Source of the DNA: Lachnospiraceae bacterium UBA4364
GTDB lineage: Bacteria > Bacillota > Clostridia > Lachnospirales > Lachnospiraceae
Direction of reading: 5' to 3'
Assembly (NCBI GenBank): GCA_002393955.1
Contig: DGSK01000011.1
Span: 1-64,000, forward strand
DNA length: 64,000 nt
Below the pieces are notes generated by a model. That model did not search any database. It had not been told where the DNA came from and was given only the letters and a program-made list of their open reading frames with translations. Positions 26,674 through 35,779 of the stretch are shown here, piece after piece. The position numbers and the translations under genes were made by a program. Each line of letters starts with the position of its first letter. Position 1 is the stretch's first letter.

Positions 26674-27540
26674 TCAAGCCTTGCCTGCTGCCTCAAATGC
26701 CTCGCAGAGCTCTTTAGCCTTTGCGATGATAGCATCTGAACCGGGCTTAAGAAGCTTTCTGGGATCATATCCCTTACCCTCAAGATCCTTACCATCCTCG
26801 ATGTACTTACGAGTAGCTGCTGCGAATACGAGCTGAAGCTCAGTATTGATATTGATCTTGGATACGCCAAGACCTACAGCCTTCTTGGTCTGCTCGAAAG
26901 GAATACCGGAACCACCGTGAAGAACCATGGGCTTTCCACCGATAGCAGCCTTGATCTCAGCAAGACGGTCAAAGTTAAGTCCTGCCCAGTCTGCGGGATA
27001 CTTGCCGTGGATGTTACCGATACCTGCTGCCAGGAAATCTACACCGAGATCAGCAATAAGTTTGCACTCTGCAGGATCAGCAAGCTCACCTGCGGAAGCA
27101 ACACCGTCTTCTACACCGCCGATGCCGCCAACTTCACACTCCACTGAAACACCCTTGCTGTGTGCAAGTGCGATGATCTCCTTGGACTTCTCGATGTTCT
27201 CCTCGATACCGAAATGTGAACCGTCGAACATTACTGAAGAATAACCAACTTCGATGCACTTCTTAGCGCCTTCGAATGTACCATGGTCAAGGTGAAGAGC
27301 AACGGGAACAGTGATACCCATAGAATCGATAAGGTCGTTAACCATATCTACAACCAGCTTGTAGCCGCCCATGTACTTTGCAGCACCTTCTGAAGTCTGG
27401 ATCATAACGGGTGTCTTTGTCTCCTCAACAGCCGTGAGGATGCACTTTGTCCACTCAAGGTTGTTTGTGTTGAAAGCCGGTATAGCATAGTGACCTTCAA
27501 GCGCTTTGTTGACCATCTCTGTAGCTGAAACGATTGCCAT
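26674..27540 (-). CDS. fba: Class II fructose-bisphosphate aldolase
   Basis: 288 residues, zinc-dependent aldolase of glycolysis/gluconeogenesis. The zinc and substrate motifs are VALHLDHGTFEGAKKCIEVG, YSSVMFDGSHFG, VECEVGGIGGVEDG, GNIHGKYP and LVLHGGSGIP-type (PMVLHGGSGIPFEQ). A strong TAGGAGGA site precedes the ATG, and codon use looks highly biased, as expected for an abundant enzyme. It is transcribed alone, ending in a clear terminator, with a 140-base upstream region that is A+T-rich and likely holds its promoter. Confidence 0.96.
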   Translation of the reverse strand: MAIVSATEMVNKALEGHYAIPAFNTNNLEWTKCILTAVEETKTPVMIQTSEGAAKYMGGYKLVVDMVNDLIDSMGITVPVALHLDHGTFEGAKKCIEVGYSSVMFDGSHFGIEENIEKSKEIIALAHSKGVSVECEVGGIGGVEDGVASAGELADPAECKLIADLGVDFLAAGIGNIHGKYPADWAGLNFDRLAEIKAAIGGKPMVLHGGSGIPFEQTKKAVGLGVSKININTELQLVFAAATRKYIEDGKDLEGKGYDPRKLLKPGSDAIIAKAKELCEAFEAAGKA

Positions 27541-27680
27541 AAAAATATCCTCCTATTTGATAAATTGTATTAAATAACACATAAATTTTATATTCTTTCA
27601 GTATAAAAATCAAGGTGACGTAATGCTTTATTTTACGCACATCCGCAGGCGGTTTACATATTAAACTTATGCAAACCGGT

Positions 27681-28526
27681 CTATTCCAACTCAATTATCA
27701 CCACTTCCGGCTGATTGAAATACCTGGGAAGCGGCGTGCTCTCCCTGCCCAGCCCCCTGCTTACTTCCATAAGACTCCCGTTAGGTAATCCATAAAGTCC
27801 GTTCACATATTCTGCCATCAGCCCCTGGTCCGGTGCAAAAAGGCCCTTATCTACAAATGGGATAAAGAGCTGTCCCGCATGGGCATGTCCTGCCATTATC
27901 AGGTCAAAATCATACTTTTCATATGTATCCACCCGCTCCGGTCTGTGGGTAAGCAGCACCCTGATGTGTGAATCATCGGTCTGTGCATATGCCCTATCCA
28001 GCTGCTCTTTCCACTGCTTATCCGTCATGTCAGTGGGATCGTCCACTCCGCATATATCTATCAGGCAGCCGTTTATCTCCACCGTCTCGCAGTTTCCCTC
28101 CAGGACATGCACTCCTATCCCTTTAAGGTATGCCTTCATTTCATCCTGCCTGCGGCTCCAGAATTCATGGTTTCCCGTCACATAGTAGCAGGGATATTTT
28201 GACACAAGATATTCTGCAGTGATCTTTGCATTTCCTTCATCCAGCACATCATCAAAAAAATCCCCGCCAAGCATGACGATGTCCGGAGATTCCTTATCGA
28301 TCCTGTTCAAAAGCCATTTCTGGTCTTTGCCGTAATAACAGGAATGCAGATCGGTGATAAGTGCAAAACGCACGCTTCCACCGTCAACCTTCTCATGATC
28401 GACTATAAGCCGCTCCGTCACAGGAATCCATGTAGATAAAGAAAAAAGAATGAACAGTATCAGCACTGATATTTTGGCGATAAGGACATTTTTTTTATTG
28501 TTATGCTTTTTCTTTTCCACATCCAT
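27681..28526 (-). CDS. Membrane-anchored metallophosphoesterase (YkuE-like)
   Basis: 281 residues. A basic N-terminus is followed by one membrane helix (about residues 16-35, ISVLILFILFSLSTWIPV). The calcineurin-like phosphoesterase core is complete: ITDLHSCYYG, VMLGGDFFDD, YVTGNHEFW, LLTHRPER and MAGHAHAGQLFIPF. It binds two metal ions and hydrolyses phosphoesters outside or at the membrane face; some relatives act on lipids or nucleotides. It follows the lipid kinase gene by nine bases, consistent with a lipid-related operon together with metH upstream. Confidence 0.9.
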   Translation of the reverse strand: MDVEKKKHNNKKNVLIAKISVLILFILFSLSTWIPVTERLIVDHEKVDGGSVRFALITDLHSCYYGKDQKWLLNRIDKESPDIVMLGGDFFDDVLDEGNAKITAEYLVSKYPCYYVTGNHEFWSRRQDEMKAYLKGIGVHVLEGNCETVEINGCLIDICGVDDPTDMTDKQWKEQLDRAYAQTDDSHIRVLLTHRPERVDTYEKYDFDLIMAGHAHAGQLFIPFVDKGLFAPDQGLMAEYVNGLYGLPNGSLMEVSRGLGRESTPLPRYFNQPEVVIIELE

Positions 28527-28535
28527 ATAACTAGC

Positions 28536-29534
28536 CTACTCACTGTATCTGACCATGCAAAGTCTCTTCTGCATGCACTCCACTTCTATGGACACAGCCT
28601 TAGTCTCCACTTCACCATCGGTATGAACATACAGATTTTCGCCGCTCCAGATGGTAAGCCTGCTGCCCTTTCCGAAATAAACGCCCTCCACATCCTTATG
28701 TGTTCCCTTATACATCTTCGGAAGAGCCATCGCCACCTCGCGCCTGGTCAGCCTGTTTGTATAGACATAATCAAATACACCGTCATCACAGGCTGCGTCA
28801 GGTGCAAACATAAGCCCGCCGCCCTGGTATTTATGATTCATCACCGCCACCAGCATGCTCTTTGACATGCGCTTCTTTTCACCGGTATCTTCATTTTCGA
28901 TAGTGATATCGGTAACAGGTGACAGCGCCAGCTGTTTCATGCATATGGCAGGGTAACTGAGCGCACCCGCATCAAATTTATTGAGAGCCTTCTTCGCCCT
29001 TGAATGCATGGCCTCCGCACATACGGAAGCATCAAGCCCCATTCCGCAGCTTACCGCAAAGTATCTGCTCTTTCCGTTTTGCTTTTCATCTTCTGCCTCA
29101 AGATATGTAAGTTTCCCCAGATCATAATAAGCACATCGGCCTTCCTCTTTTTTCAGAGACCGCATTATGCCCCTGAATATCTCCACAGGCTTCTTCGGAT
29201 ACTGAAGTCCCCTTGCCAGGTCATTGGATGAACCTACGGGAATATATGCAAACTGCACTCTCTTAAAAGGATCGTCCTCCGGGTGGCTGTTCTCATACAT
29301 AAGCATCCCCTGCAGTGCTGTATTGAAAGTCCCGTCACCGCCAAGCACAAAAACAGTCAGATGTCCTTTATCCTTTTCCAGAAGCTTCCTCACTATCAGA
29401 TCGGCGCCCCTGTCTCTTGCAGTAAGATACCCTCTGAAAGGCTCTTCTATCTTTCTGACATCCTCTATCAGATTGTGCCTTTCGATCTGGCCTTTCCCGA
29501 TTCCCGATGCCGGATTCATCACAAAATAAAGCAT
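28536..29534 (-). CDS. Diacylglycerol/lipid kinase (YegS/BmrU family)
   Basis: 332 residues from the ATG at 29534 (GAGG ten bases upstream). The kinase domain carries YFVMNPASGIGKG, the nucleotide loop FVLGGDGTFNTALQGM and PVGSSNDLARGL. The C-terminal domain includes MLVAVMNHKYQGGGLMFAPDAACDDG with residues for the regulatory metal. It phosphorylates diacylglycerol or a related lipid with ATP. It starts directly at the metH stop (TGATCATG) and precedes the phosphoesterase gene. Confidence 0.9.
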   Translation of the reverse strand: MLYFVMNPASGIGKGQIERHNLIEDVRKIEEPFRGYLTARDRGADLIVRKLLEKDKGHLTVFVLGGDGTFNTALQGMLMYENSHPEDDPFKRVQFAYIPVGSSNDLARGLQYPKKPVEIFRGIMRSLKKEEGRCAYYDLGKLTYLEAEDEKQNGKSRYFAVSCGMGLDASVCAEAMHSRAKKALNKFDAGALSYPAICMKQLALSPVTDITIENEDTGEKKRMSKSMLVAVMNHKYQGGGLMFAPDAACDDGVFDYVYTNRLTRREVAMALPKMYKGTHKDVEGVYFGKGSRLTIWSGENLYVHTDGEVETKAVSIEVECMQKRLCMVRYSE

Positions 29535-29536
29535 GA

Positions 29537-32062
29537 TCAACTTACCTCAAAAACTTTCTCTGCATACCGCACAGATCCCATTGCGTCCTTCGAGTAGTGG
29601 TCTGCGCCTATCATATCCGCATACTCCTGAGTCATAACAGCTCCTCCCACCATGACGAGAGTATCGCTCTTTTTTTCCTGCAGCTGCTTTATGGTCTCCT
29701 CCATTGAAGGAACCGTAGTAGTCATGAGTGCACTTAAGCCTACCAGTTTTATATCTTCCGCAACAGCGGTTTCAACTATCAGTTCGGGAGGCACATCCTT
29801 ACCGAGATCCAGCACCTCATAGCCGTAGTTTTCAAGCAGCACCTTAACGATATTCTTTCCTATATCGTGTATATCCCCCTTTACAGTAGCCAGAATGATA
29901 CGTCCCTTTATCTGGCCTTCATCACCGCTTTTTTTAAGTGTCCCTCTTATGACCGCAAATGCAGCTGATGCGGATTCTGCACTCATAAGGAGCTGTGGCA
30001 GGAACATGGTCTTTTTTTCGAAGCCCCGGCCCACGATATCAAGAGCCGGTATCAGGGCACCGTCAATTATTTCAAGGGAATCCATTCCCTCATTTAAAAG
30101 TTCCTCCGTAAGAGCCCCCGCCCTGTCTTTCATTCCTTTTACAATGCAGTCCACAAGCGGAAGTTTCCGTTCATCCTCTATGCTTTCATAGAGGCTGCTT
30201 TTTTTTACCTGGGCTTTTTTTCCCCCTGAAACAGCACCTCCGCCTGCGGCGAGTTTCGCGGCTTTCTCATCTTCAGCCGCCTTATACTCCTCCGCGAAGC
30301 CTATGAAAGACATGCAGTTTTCATCCTGCATATTTAAAGCGCAGAACGCATAATAAGCCTTCATCATCTCCGTTGATGCAGGATTCATTATCGCTGCCGA
30401 CAGGCCGTTATTCATGGCCTGTGTAAAAAATATCGAATTGACTATTTCCCTGCAGGGAAGCCCGAAGGATATATTAGATACTCCAAGGGATGTGAGTCCC
30501 CCAAGCTCATCGTGAATCCTCTTTAAGGCCTCAAGGGTAACAAGCGCTGAATCCGGCTCTGCACTTATGCTCATGGCAAGAGGATCGATTATTATGTTCT
30601 TTTTCCTTATGCCGTACTCAGCTGCCTTTGCATATATCTTCTTGGCAATCTCCAGTCTGCCTTCCGCAGTCTTTGGAATACCTTCCTCATCAATGGTAAG
30701 AGCCACCACCAGGCCGCCGTATTTTGCAGCCAGTGGAAATACCTGCTCCATCACTTCTTCCTTGCCGTTCACGGAATTGATCATCGGCTTGCCGTTGTAA
30801 AGCCTAAGTGCTTTTTCCATAGCGACAGGATCTGTGGTATCTATCTGAAGTGGCAGATCGGTGATCGCCTGAAGCGCAGACACAACCTCGCACATCATTG
30901 CCACTTCATCTATTTCCGGAAGTCCGACATTCACATCAAGCACATCTGCGTGATTGTCCTGCTCATCCATTCCCACCTGCAGTATATGGTCTATGTCATG
31001 CTCTCTGAGAGCCTGCTTGAATCTCTTTTTGCCTGTGGGATTGATACGCTCTCCTATGAGTACAGGCTTGCCGCCAAAGCGTACCGACCTTGTATATGAT
31101 GTAATAAAAGTATCATTTTTTTCAGTAAGCGGAACGGGAGTCATTTCTTTAACCGCATTTATCATTGCCGCTATATGATCCGGCGTGGTTCCGCAGCATC
31201 CGCCGAGAACCCTTGCCCCCTTTGACGCGATCTTTACCATCGATCCTGCAAAATCCTCCGGAGTCACATCAAAGACTGTCCTGCCGTTTTCTGTTCTGGG
31301 AAGACCGGCATTTGGATTAACCGCCACCGGCACTGACGCATACTTAACCAGCTCATCGACGATCTCCATCATCTGATCCGGGCCAAGTGAACAGTTCACG
31401 CCTATACAGTCCACTCCAAGGCCTTCTGCCACTGCCACTACCGTACACGGATCCGCACCGGTAAGCAGTTTGTGTGACTCATCGTACGCAGTCGTAAGCA
31501 CTACGGGAAGTCCGCTTTCCTTCGCCGCAAGGACTGCTGCCTTTGCTTCATAAATATCCGTCATAGTCTCCACAAGGATCAGGTCCACCCCGGCCTTAAT
31601 ACCTGCGTCCACCGTAGCCTTGAATATCTCATATGCTCTTTCAAATTCCATATCTCCCAGAGGTTTTAACAGATGTCCCAGGGGGCCGATATCAAGAGCA
31701 ACATAATGATCCTTCCCAACTGCAGGATCTTTCTCAGTTTTTTCTATAGCATTCCGGGCATGATTGACAGCCGATGCAATTATCACATCGAGAGGCATTT
31801 TCGGATCATCCGCCGGGAATTTCAGGATATTTCCGCCAAAGGTATTGGTCTTGAGGATATTTGCACCGGCCTTAATATAATCACTGTGCATCTTCTCAAT
31901 GACATCGCCGTGGGTAATATTCCATGTCTCCGGAAGCTCACCGGGCTTAAGCCCCGCCGCCTGAAGTATGGTGCCGCACCCGCCTTCAAAGTAGGTGAAG
32001 CCCTCCCGTATTTTTTTCATTACCATTACGGATTTTATATTATTTTTTTCGTCAGTAGTCAT
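29537..32062 (-). CDS. metH: Cobalamin-dependent methionine synthase lacking the activation domain
   Basis: 841 residues, shorter than E. coli MetH (about 1227) because the reactivation domain is missing. Module 1 (about 1-310) is the homocysteine domain with zinc cysteines in GVNCSLGP and RVLGGCCGTTPDH. Module 2 (about 325-600) is the pterin domain (GERINPTGKKRFKQAL, DVNVGLPEIDE). Module 3 (about 640-841) binds B12: DIHDIGKNIVKVLLENYGYE with the base-off histidine and LVMVGGAVMTQEYAD. It transfers the methyl group of methyltetrahydrofolate to homocysteine. The missing function is supplied by the separate gene just upstream. A 39-bp-spaced copy of its start region lies upstream. Confidence 0.94.
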   Translation of the reverse strand: MTTDEKNNIKSVMVMKKIREGFTYFEGGCGTILQAAGLKPGELPETWNITHGDVIEKMHSDYIKAGANILKTNTFGGNILKFPADDPKMPLDVIIASAVNHARNAIEKTEKDPAVGKDHYVALDIGPLGHLLKPLGDMEFERAYEIFKATVDAGIKAGVDLILVETMTDIYEAKAAVLAAKESGLPVVLTTAYDESHKLLTGADPCTVVAVAEGLGVDCIGVNCSLGPDQMMEIVDELVKYASVPVAVNPNAGLPRTENGRTVFDVTPEDFAGSMVKIASKGARVLGGCCGTTPDHIAAMINAVKEMTPVPLTEKNDTFITSYTRSVRFGGKPVLIGERINPTGKKRFKQALREHDIDHILQVGMDEQDNHADVLDVNVGLPEIDEVAMMCEVVSALQAITDLPLQIDTTDPVAMEKALRLYNGKPMINSVNGKEEVMEQVFPLAAKYGGLVVALTIDEEGIPKTAEGRLEIAKKIYAKAAEYGIRKKNIIIDPLAMSISAEPDSALVTLEALKRIHDELGGLTSLGVSNISFGLPCREIVNSIFFTQAMNNGLSAAIMNPASTEMMKAYYAFCALNMQDENCMSFIGFAEEYKAAEDEKAAKLAAGGGAVSGGKKAQVKKSSLYESIEDERKLPLVDCIVKGMKDRAGALTEELLNEGMDSLEIIDGALIPALDIVGRGFEKKTMFLPQLLMSAESASAAFAVIRGTLKKSGDEGQIKGRIILATVKGDIHDIGKNIVKVLLENYGYEVLDLGKDVPPELIVETAVAEDIKLVGLSALMTTTVPSMEETIKQLQEKKSDTLVMVGGAVMTQEYADMIGADHYSKDAMGSVRYAEKVFEVS

Positions 32063-32136
32063 CTGTCGTGTCCGTTTTCCTCATATTTCGCAGGCAGTCA
32101 TCTGTCGTATCCGTATCTCTCTGTTTTTGCCGTGCT

Positions 32137-32781
32137 TCACCCGTATCCGTTTTTCCCCGGTCTGTCGCTTATGCCTATAACTGCCGTAACCGATTTTTCC
32201 GGAGCCATTATCATGGTATCCATAAGGGTAATTCCTGCATGCTTTGCCGGATTTAAAACTGAAAAGATCCCCCGCTGGTTTGCCAGTTCGAAATCACCGT
32301 AGCCCGGGCTGAATCTTGCCCTTAAGTACTTTGATTCTTCCGTCACTTTTTGTTCGAGCATTTCATTAACGGAATCACATACGGTCTCTACAGCAGCTGC
32401 TCCCACAGCCTGCATCACCGCTGTCTCGGACATTGACAGAAACCTGGCTCGCTGCAGCATCCGGTCAAACACCGCCCCTATGGTCGCCGCAAAGATAAAA
32501 ACTTCATCACAGCCTGATAAGTGCTTTGACAAAACCTTACTCTTTGTCTCCCCATAGGGAAAAGTCAGCACGCATTTTTCTTCATCATTGTCTATCCTAT
32601 ATCTGGCATAGCATGCTTTCGGTGCCATGATCTTTTTTACTTCGGCTATCTTTCTTTCAATAAGCTTTAAATCCTCGCCTTCAGCGGGATTTCCGCCATA
32701 CCCCAGATACCGGGTCACCTCCTGTACTTTGATCTCAAGCTCATCCACTGCAGGTATGTAAATCAGTACCGGATGCTCCAT
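32137..32781 (-). CDS. Stand-alone methionine synthase activation domain protein
   Basis: 214 residues. The C-terminal half has the activation-domain signature RARFSPGYGDFELANQRGIF, the RxxxGY-type SAM-binding region that lets oxidised cobalamin in MetH be remethylated. EVTRYLGYGG near the start and IFAATIGAVFDRML are also typical of these split proteins in Clostridia. It lies between metF and metH, starting on the metF stop (TAATG), so the three are co-translated. The substrate is the MetH encoded downstream, which lacks this domain. Confidence 0.88.
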   Translation of the reverse strand: MEHPVLIYIPAVDELEIKVQEVTRYLGYGGNPAEGEDLKLIERKIAEVKKIMAPKACYARYRIDNDEEKCVLTFPYGETKSKVLSKHLSGCDEVFIFAATIGAVFDRMLQRARFLSMSETAVMQAVGAAAVETVCDSVNEMLEQKVTEESKYLRARFSPGYGDFELANQRGIFSVLNPAKHAGITLMDTMIMAPEKSVTAVIGISDRPGKNGYG

Positions 32782-33665
32782 TATCTCCCCTTATCCGCAC
32801 ATGACGGAATGATGTCGGAAAGATTTGCCATTATCTTTTCTGCCACATCAGCTTTATTCATAGTATAAATATGTATATGCTCTATTCCATTCGCAAGAAG
32901 ATCGATTATCTGGTCTGTGGCATAGGCGATTGCAGCCTGCTTAAGCGCCTCCGGTTTGTCACCGTAGCGGTCAAGTATAGCAACATATCTCCTGGGGACA
33001 AAAGCCTGCGAAAGCTTTATGATCCTTGCCATCTGGTTCGCCCTTGTAACAGGCATTATACCCGCAGTCACGGGAACGCTCACCCCGGACTCCCTGAGTT
33101 TGTACATATAGTTATAGAAGAGATCATTATCGAAAAACATCTGGGTGGTAAGAAACTCACAGCCCGCATCCACCTTCATCTTTATGCCTTCTATGTCGGC
33201 TTTCATATCAGCAGACTCCGGATGCTTTTCCGGATAGCATGCACATCCGATACAGAAATCACCGTACTTTTTGATCACGGGGATAAGCTCACTGGCATGC
33301 TTGTATATCCACTCATCAGTGCTCTCCACACCTTCCGGCAGATCTCCCCTGAGGGCAAGGATATTTTCCACGCCTGCAGCTTTAAGTGAATCCAGCTGGT
33401 CCTTTATCCTTTCCTCGGAAGCATTTACACATGTAAGATGCGCAAGTGCCGTCACGCCTTTTTTCTCTATATCAGAAGCAATAGCCGTTGTATACTTTCT
33501 GGTGCTGCCTGCCGCGCCATAGGTAACGCTCATAAAATCAGGCTTTAAGTCTGCGACTTCATCTACAGCCCGGCTTACCTTATCAAAAACTTCACTTGTC
33601 TTAGGAGGAAAAACCTCCAGCGACAGTGTAGGCTTATCTTCTTTATATATTTCAGATATCTTCAT
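32781..33665 (-). CDS. metF: 5,10-methylenetetrahydrofolate reductase
   Basis: 294 residues. A TIM-barrel flavoenzyme with TLSLEVFPPKTSEVFDKV at the start, DFMSVTYGAAGS, ALRGDLPEG (flavin site) and FLTTQMFFDNDLFYNYM. It makes 5-methyltetrahydrofolate for methionine synthase. It opens the metF / activation protein / metH operon. The ribosome binding site is only GGGG four bases from the ATG, but a short upstream frame with an excellent site overlaps the start (see 33652-33732), so translation may be coupled. Confidence 0.95.
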   Translation of the reverse strand: MKISEIYKEDKPTLSLEVFPPKTSEVFDKVSRAVDEVADLKPDFMSVTYGAAGSTRKYTTAIASDIEKKGVTALAHLTCVNASEERIKDQLDSLKAAGVENILALRGDLPEGVESTDEWIYKHASELIPVIKKYGDFCIGCACYPEKHPESADMKADIEGIKMKVDAGCEFLTTQMFFDNDLFYNYMYKLRESGVSVPVTAGIMPVTRANQMARIIKLSQAFVPRRYVAILDRYGDKPEALKQAAIAYATDQIIDLLANGIEHIHIYTMNKADVAEKIMANLSDIIPSCADKGR

Positions 33666-33732
33666 ATTTCCCCTTTTCTCCGCATTCTGTGCGGTCCCGT
33701 GTGATTACGCTAATAACTCTCCGATGCCCCAA
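33652..33732 (-). CDS. Possible leader peptide translationally coupled to metF
   Basis: GGAGGTGATT at 33750-33741, near-perfect to the 16S anti-SD, lies eight bases before a TTG at 33732. The frame encodes 26 residues (MGHRRVISVITRDRTECG...) and stops at 33654-33652, inside the first codons of metF. The metF site itself is weak, so ribosomes ending this frame could reinitiate there. The peptide has no methionine run, so classical attenuation is not suggested. This could also be chance. Confidence 0.3.
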   Translation of the reverse strand: MGHRRVISVITRDRTECGEKGKYEDI

Positions 33733-33799
33733 AGCTTTTGAATCACCTCCGGAACACCATACAATTTTATCTCCTTAATTCCTGCCTTTATTTCAGCCT

Positions 33800-34402
33800 T
33801 TATCTGAGCCTTCTCTTTTCATACTGATCCCTGACGGTAAGCGTCTCCTTTATGAGCCGAACCCTCTTTTCAACAGTATCATCTATAGGCTCCATTCCTA
33901 ACGACAGTTCCATAGGTGTGAGTATTTCAGGTGTGATCTCATCCCTTATCTCATAAAGAACTGCCAGCTTTTCCTCTACAGTTCCCGCATCCAGAAACTT
34001 AAGCAGGGCAGGATTTATCTGTCCTTCCGATCTTTTGTCAGCCACAGGCTGTGACGGTGTTGCCGGTTCAACCGAATGCATTTTTTCAGGATTTCTGTCA
34101 CCTGCGGTACCGGAAGATGCATTTATATTGACAACAGGCTGTATCGGTGCTGATACCTGTACCGGTCCCTGCATCGGTGCAAACCTTTCTTTCTGTGCTG
34201 CATCAGGATATTTATCTCTGTCCACATCACTTAAGAATTCTTCCAGATTTCTGGTATAGATTTTGTATGGAGGGTAAAGCGCCTGATATACCACCACATT
34301 TTCCCCCGTACCTGCATCTTCCGCTATCATAAGGACCTGATATTCACCGCCCTTGAAATGCTTAAACCTCTCAAAAGGTGCCGGTATGTTCCTATCACTC
34401 AT
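33800..34402 (-). CDS. DUF1653 domain protein
   Basis: 200 residues from the ATG at 34402 (GGGAGGG upstream). The N-terminal 65 residues are DUF1653: RFKHFKGGEYQVLMIAEDAG, VVYQALYPPYKIYTRNLEEF. The middle (about 80-130) is a variable Pro/Ala-rich linker and the C-terminal 60 residues are a helical domain (LAVLYEIRDEITPEILTPME, ERVRLIKETL-type). DUF1653 function is unknown; it commonly occurs as a small stand-alone protein. It is co-directional with the YolD-like gene 45 bases upstream and precedes the metF operon. Confidence 0.82.
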   Translation of the reverse strand: MSDRNIPAPFERFKHFKGGEYQVLMIAEDAGTGENVVVYQALYPPYKIYTRNLEEFLSDVDRDKYPDAAQKERFAPMQGPVQVSAPIQPVVNINASSGTAGDRNPEKMHSVEPATPSQPVADKRSEGQINPALLKFLDAGTVEEKLAVLYEIRDEITPEILTPMELSLGMEPIDDTVEKRVRLIKETLTVRDQYEKRRLR

Positions 34403-34447
34403 CTCATCCCTCCCGACAGGATAAGACCCTGTCATACTTTCAGCCTG

Positions 34448-34678
34448 CTACCAGTCAAACACTTCTTCACCTGTCATCTGTGCCTCAGCCTCAGCTTTTG
34501 CTTTTTCTGACGCCTTTTCCTCTATCCCTTTTATTCCGGACAGGGCATCAAAGGCTCCAAACTGCGCAGCTCTGGATTCCATGCTCATCTGCGGATGTCT
34601 TTCCGAAACATGATGCGGCATGCCGATTATTCTGCTGTAATCACCGTCCCGCGACGGAGTTGACATTTTTCCGTTCAT
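34448..34678 (-). CDS. YolD-like small protein
   Basis: 76 residues. The segment DYSRIIGMPHHVSERHPQMS followed by MESRAAQFGAFDALSGI matches the conserved small proteins usually encoded next to a Y-family DNA polymerase (UmuC/DinB) gene in Firmicutes. Here no polymerase gene is present. The rest is a charged helix (EEKASEKAKAEAEAQM). GGGG lies eight bases before the ATG. It appears to be cotranscribed with the DUF1653 gene. Confidence 0.7.
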   Translation of the reverse strand: MNGKMSTPSRDGDYSRIIGMPHHVSERHPQMSMESRAAQFGAFDALSGIKGIEEKASEKAKAEAEAQMTGEEVFDW

Positions 34679-34734
34679 ATTTCAGCCCCACTTTGACATA
34701 CCTATTCATTATACAACATAAAATAAATATAAAG

Positions 34735-34836
34735 AACTAAAACTTCCCACACCGTGTAGCCTTGTCTGACGGTGTTTAAGGTGAGCAGTGCGAACGGCAC
34801 TGCCGTCAGGCAAGCTACCTGTGTGGGGAAGTTAGT
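34735..34836. repeat. Long palindromic repeat, AACTTCCCACA family
   Basis: The left arm AACTTCCCACACCGTGTAG continuing CCTTGTCTGACGG pairs with the right arm CCGTCAGGCAAGCTAC continuing CTGTGTGGGGAAGTT, with few mismatches over about 31 bp. Inside, CAGTGC pairs with GCACTG. On either strand this would form a stable hairpin. It lies in the 252-base gap between the divergent YolD-like and lipoprotein genes. Confidence 0.8.
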
Positions 34837-34930
34837 GGTATACAACAAGTGTAAGCCAGACATTAATACAGAGGGAGCTTTGTCAAAAAAACAGATGAAA
34901 AGCCGTCAAAAAGTAATATAATATAGCATT

Positions 34931-35779
34931 ATGAAAGAAAAAACGTCACACAGAATAATAACGGCAGTATTGATATCACTAATGGTACTTGTATTATGCG
35001 CCTGCGGAGAGACCACCTGCGATTTCTGCGGACAGCAGAAAGTCTGCAAGGAATTCGATATCATGGGCACCACCAGGCATATATGTAATGACTGCCTGAA
35101 TAATACCGCTTCCGCTGTTTCCGGGAATGTAGCAAGACAGTACGCGGAGCTCTTCGAAAACGGCACCCTTGAATATCCTGCCGATTCACCGCTTGCTGAC
35201 CACTCGGAAGATGAGACGGCAGAAAGCGGGGAAAGCCCCGAGACTCCGACGCCTGTAGAAGTATACACTCCGGCCGATGATACCTCCGATAATAACGAAC
35301 AGAATACTGAACCGGAAGATGCCGCACAGCCGGACGACAATGCCGAGCCAACAGAAGATACTCCGGCCGACACCTCCGGTCTGTCAAACGAAGCACTTAT
35401 ATCCGACTTGAACCGCAAGCTCCAGGCTGACTCAATGATACTGTATGCGGATGCAAATGATGTGAATATTTACCACCTCTATGAAAACGGTGGCGACACC
35501 GGCATAGTCTTTACGGTATCTCCCGGCACATCCGGAGATAAGATCTCCATCTGCCAGTACTCCCCTGACTCATCGCAGTCCTATGTCAAAGCAGTTATCC
35601 GCTCGATCCTTACCTATGTAGACAGTAACGACTACGATGGTCTTGGGCATGACATATACAACGGTGCGATCCAGAACGGAAGCTACTCACAGAGCGGCGT
35701 AAATTTCTATTCTTCCATAGGCACTGCGGACGAGATCGAAAAAGGACTGCCTTCAAGCACCTTTGAGATAGTTCCGTAG
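34931..35779 (+). CDS. Lipoprotein with N-terminal zinc-ribbon-like motif
   Basis: 282 residues. A signal sequence ends at a lipobox (MVLVLCAC), so the protein is anchored outside. Residues about 29-56 hold CDFCGQQKVC and CNDC, a pattern of paired cysteines like a zinc ribbon, unusual for an extracytoplasmic protein. Residues about 80-150 are an acidic Pro/Glu/Asp linker. The C-terminal domain (about 155-282) is of unknown fold (DANDVNIYHLYENGGDTGIV). A TATAAT at 34917-34922 ends eight bases before the ATG with no ribosome binding site, as for the gene at 4417. Confidence 0.75.
   Translation: MKEKTSHRIITAVLISLMVLVLCACGETTCDFCGQQKVCKEFDIMGTTRHICNDCLNNTASAVSGNVARQYAELFENGTLEYPADSPLADHSEDETAESGESPETPTPVEVYTPADDTSDNNEQNTEPEDAAQPDDNAEPTEDTPADTSGLSNEALISDLNRKLQADSMILYADANDVNIYHLYENGGDTGIVFTVSPGTSGDKISICQYSPDSSQSYVKAVIRSILTYVDSNDYDGLGHDIYNGAIQNGSYSQSGVNFYSSIGTADEIEKGLPSSTFEIVP

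Noticed and set aside
33666..33799. SAM riboswitch upstream of metF
   Set aside because: No SAM-I type stems or conserved core and no terminator were seen in the 134 bases before metF.
34448..34678. UmuC/DinB polymerase operon
   Set aside because: Only the YolD-like partner is present; no polymerase gene lies on either side.
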